Origin: Actinidia chinensis
Lineage: Eukaryota > Streptophyta > Magnoliopsida > Ericales > Actinidiaceae
NCBI GenBank assembly: GCA_009663005.1
Contig: VIGQ01000969.1
Coordinates: forward strand, 1 to 34,828
Direction of reading: 5' to 3'
Length of the DNA stretch: 34,828 nt
Numbering within the stretch: position 1 is the first letter of the stretch; each line of letters begins with the position of its first letter. This document shows positions 32,871 to 34,828 of the stretch, piece by piece. Made by a program: the position numbers and the translations under genes. Below the pieces are notes generated by a model that was not told where the DNA came from, did not search any database, and saw nothing but the letters and a program-made list of their open reading frames with translations.

Positions 32871-34725
32871 ACATGCCCAAGTAAGACTATTAATATGGGA
32901 TGGAAGTAATGATTCGGAATGCAAAGAGTAATTACACTTAGTCCCCCTCATAGTTTAAAAAAATACATAAAAGCCCCCACAAGTTTTGAGTTTCTTAATA
33001 GAGCTCCTCGAGATTTTATGCATCGAAAAAGGAAAAGGTTACAAATTAGTCAAATACATGAGGTCGATTTCATGTAGTCATGAGGTTGCTATCTCAGTTT
33101 GTATATATTATTCCATATTAGTGTATTTTATCTGCAATGATCTTCACCAATGTAAGGTAATGAAAATCAATTTATTGTTGGATTAAAACAACGTTGTCTC
33201 TCATTTTTATGGTTTTCTATATGTTGTGGCAGTGGTTTTTCCTATGAGGTTAAACTGAAATTTGCTGGAATATGAAAAATCAATTATCAAAAAGTTAATG
33301 TGTAATGGTCCTTTGTTGGATCGATATAGAGGACTTTCATTTCACTTATCGAGAGAGATTAAACCAGTCTAGTCTCTATGAAACAACTAAAACAGGGGAT
33401 AATAAAAGAGGATTTATATAAAAGAATATTTCATTGAACTTCACAGAAGGAAGAGGAAAATTCTGAGTAAAATATGGGTTTCTTTTCAAAACAGGTGGGG
33501 GTTTGGCAATATTTTTCATGAAACACATGGGTTCCTATTTGTATTTTCAAGTTTCGCACAACTCACAGCATGTAAGTATGGGTCCCATCCAAAGGATGCG
33601 CATTACAATGGGATTTGGAGTATTGGAGGGCAGAAGCTTGAGGCATAATTATAATATATAATTGAGTTATTATGCTTTTGTTTCGGTGGATGAGTACTTT
33701 GTAATTGTTCCATAGTAGGACATGGACACAGAGGACAGGTATGTTTTTAAGGATATCAACTTTTCTGAAATTGGGTTTTTAGGCACTTTGAAATTTAAGA
33801 ATTTTTGGGCCTCTATTTTGGGCCTATTTTGATGATTCAAACCGTTCATATTATAGATCTCATTGAGAAAATTAACACTTCCAAAAATCACATTGATTGG
33901 ATACAATAAATATTCGATACATTTTCATTTATATCAAATAAATTGAACATTGTCTATGCGACATACATTAGTTAATAAATTATATAGATCGACTATGATT
34001 TGTATCTGATCAATATTATTTTTAATATTAATTTTTTTGATAAAATATACAATATGGAACGATTTGAATTGTTTTAAAAAATGAACTCAAAATACTTAAA
34101 CCCCATACTGCAGTCCAAAAGCAACAACTTAGAGAGTTGACCTCTCTTTTTTATGGAAAAGTAATTGAAGAAAAAGGAAAAAAAAAAGGAGAGGACATAC
34201 AGTCTTATGAGCACCTCAATGATAGAGTTGTGGATTGACTAGTGGATGTTGGTGAACACCAGTGACTTAACTTTTATGTGGGATTGATTACAATTGGATT
34301 GTTTGGGTAGGTCAGTACATCATCATAAATTCATGAAAAATTTCATGTTGGTCCCTGTAGTTTGACTAAAAATTTTCCTTTGGTACTTATATTTTTAATT
34401 TAAACAAACAGTTGAAACCTATAGTTTTAATCTAGTTCTAACATAGTCTCTCAAACTTTGTTGTGTTGACATAAGACCTACTTTGGGTGGTTCTTTTTAA
34501 GCAGCCTTTTTTTTTAGTCAACTTTGTTCTTTCGTTTTTTTGCCTTTTATTTTCCAATGGTTTTGAATAAGAAAATTGGAAAATGAAAAGGAAATAGACC
34601 ATGGTTTAAAGTGAGAGAAAATCTCTTTAATGTATCAGATATAGAGAATATAGATAACAAAATAACTATAATTGTCATGGCTAGTATTATGGAACCCCAA
34701 AGGATGTCATAATCAGATCCTCGAA
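32871..34725. repeat. Copy B of the tandem duplication
   Basis: Begins near GACATGCCCAAGTAAGACTA and runs to about CATAATCAGATCCTCGAAC. Differences from copy A are spread throughout and include many one- to three-base gains and losses, often in homopolymers. The exception is the block 34155-34274, identical to 32234-32353. Confidence 0.8.
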
Positions 34726-34757
34726 CTATAAATTGTCAGTGGCTAGTATTAATGGAA
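34665..34757 (+). repeat. Short local tandem duplication near the window end
   Basis: AACTATAATTGTCATGGCTA at about 34665 recurs as AACTATAAATTGTCAGTGGC at about 34725, each followed by CTAGTATTA and TGGAA. The region after it (34758-34828) holds no feature I can support. Confidence 0.5.
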
Positions 34758-34828
34758 GAGAGCCATTAATCACACACCCATCGACACACACTGGCGAGCC
34801 CTACTCCCTGTTTTTTCCAGATTTGAAT

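Noticed and set aside
1..34828. CRISPR array, rRNA or organellar DNA insertion
   Set aside because: No regularly spaced identical repeats and no recognisable rRNA, plastid or mitochondrial gene sequence were seen.

Overview
This window looks like nuclear DNA of a flowering plant, probably a dicot. It is AT-rich, full of long homopolymers, and has split, exon-sized coding islands with GT..AG borders. It carries several classes of plant transposon: Ty1/copia, LINE, hAT-like and foldback MITEs, and tRNA-derived SINEs. I see no bacterial operon, CRISPR array, rRNA, intact tRNA gene or organellar insert. No protein here could be matched with certainty to a named family except the transposon proteins.

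Left part (1-16.7 kb). The 3' end of a plus-strand gene can be assembled from three exons (1842-1923, 2883-2920, 3005-3098), with an old LTR-plus-primer-binding-site remnant just upstream. Then come a 338-bp hAT-like MITE (4786-5123), a decayed minus-strand LINE ORF2 tail (about 5440-6160), a second small hAT-like element (7224-7533), a stretch of decayed minus-strand coding-like sequence of unknown origin (10524-11240), a foldback MITE (12815-12983), a 123-bp tandem duplication (13263-13506), a shrunken copia element with both LTRs (13674-14441), and a hAT-like element (15681-16649) with a SINE-like insert.

Middle (17.7-23.3 kb). Two different copia 3' halves lie head to head, each running from the middle of reverse transcriptase through RNase H to its 3' LTR (17715-18880 minus, 18884-20082 plus). 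A third copia scrap follows. The 3' end of a minus-strand gene (exons 21263-21470, 21098-21126, 20906-21020) lies beside an internally deleted minus-strand copia (22235-23299) that still has a perfect 5-bp target duplication, GTTCA.

Right part (23.3-34.8 kb). A MITE with a GC-rich core (about 23899-24321) is followed by a long AT-rich region holding scattered exon-like islands on the minus strand, ending in a possible first exon at 28720-28840. These may belong to the same minus-strand gene, with the mobile elements in its introns. The last 4.3 kb is an imperfect tandem duplication (30484-32817 and 32871-34725). Its copies differ largely by small indels, yet share a 120-bp block without a single difference.

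The genes do not form a pathway that can be read here. The window is best seen as two unidentified split genes in a landscape shaped by repeated insertion, nesting and decay of mobile elements.
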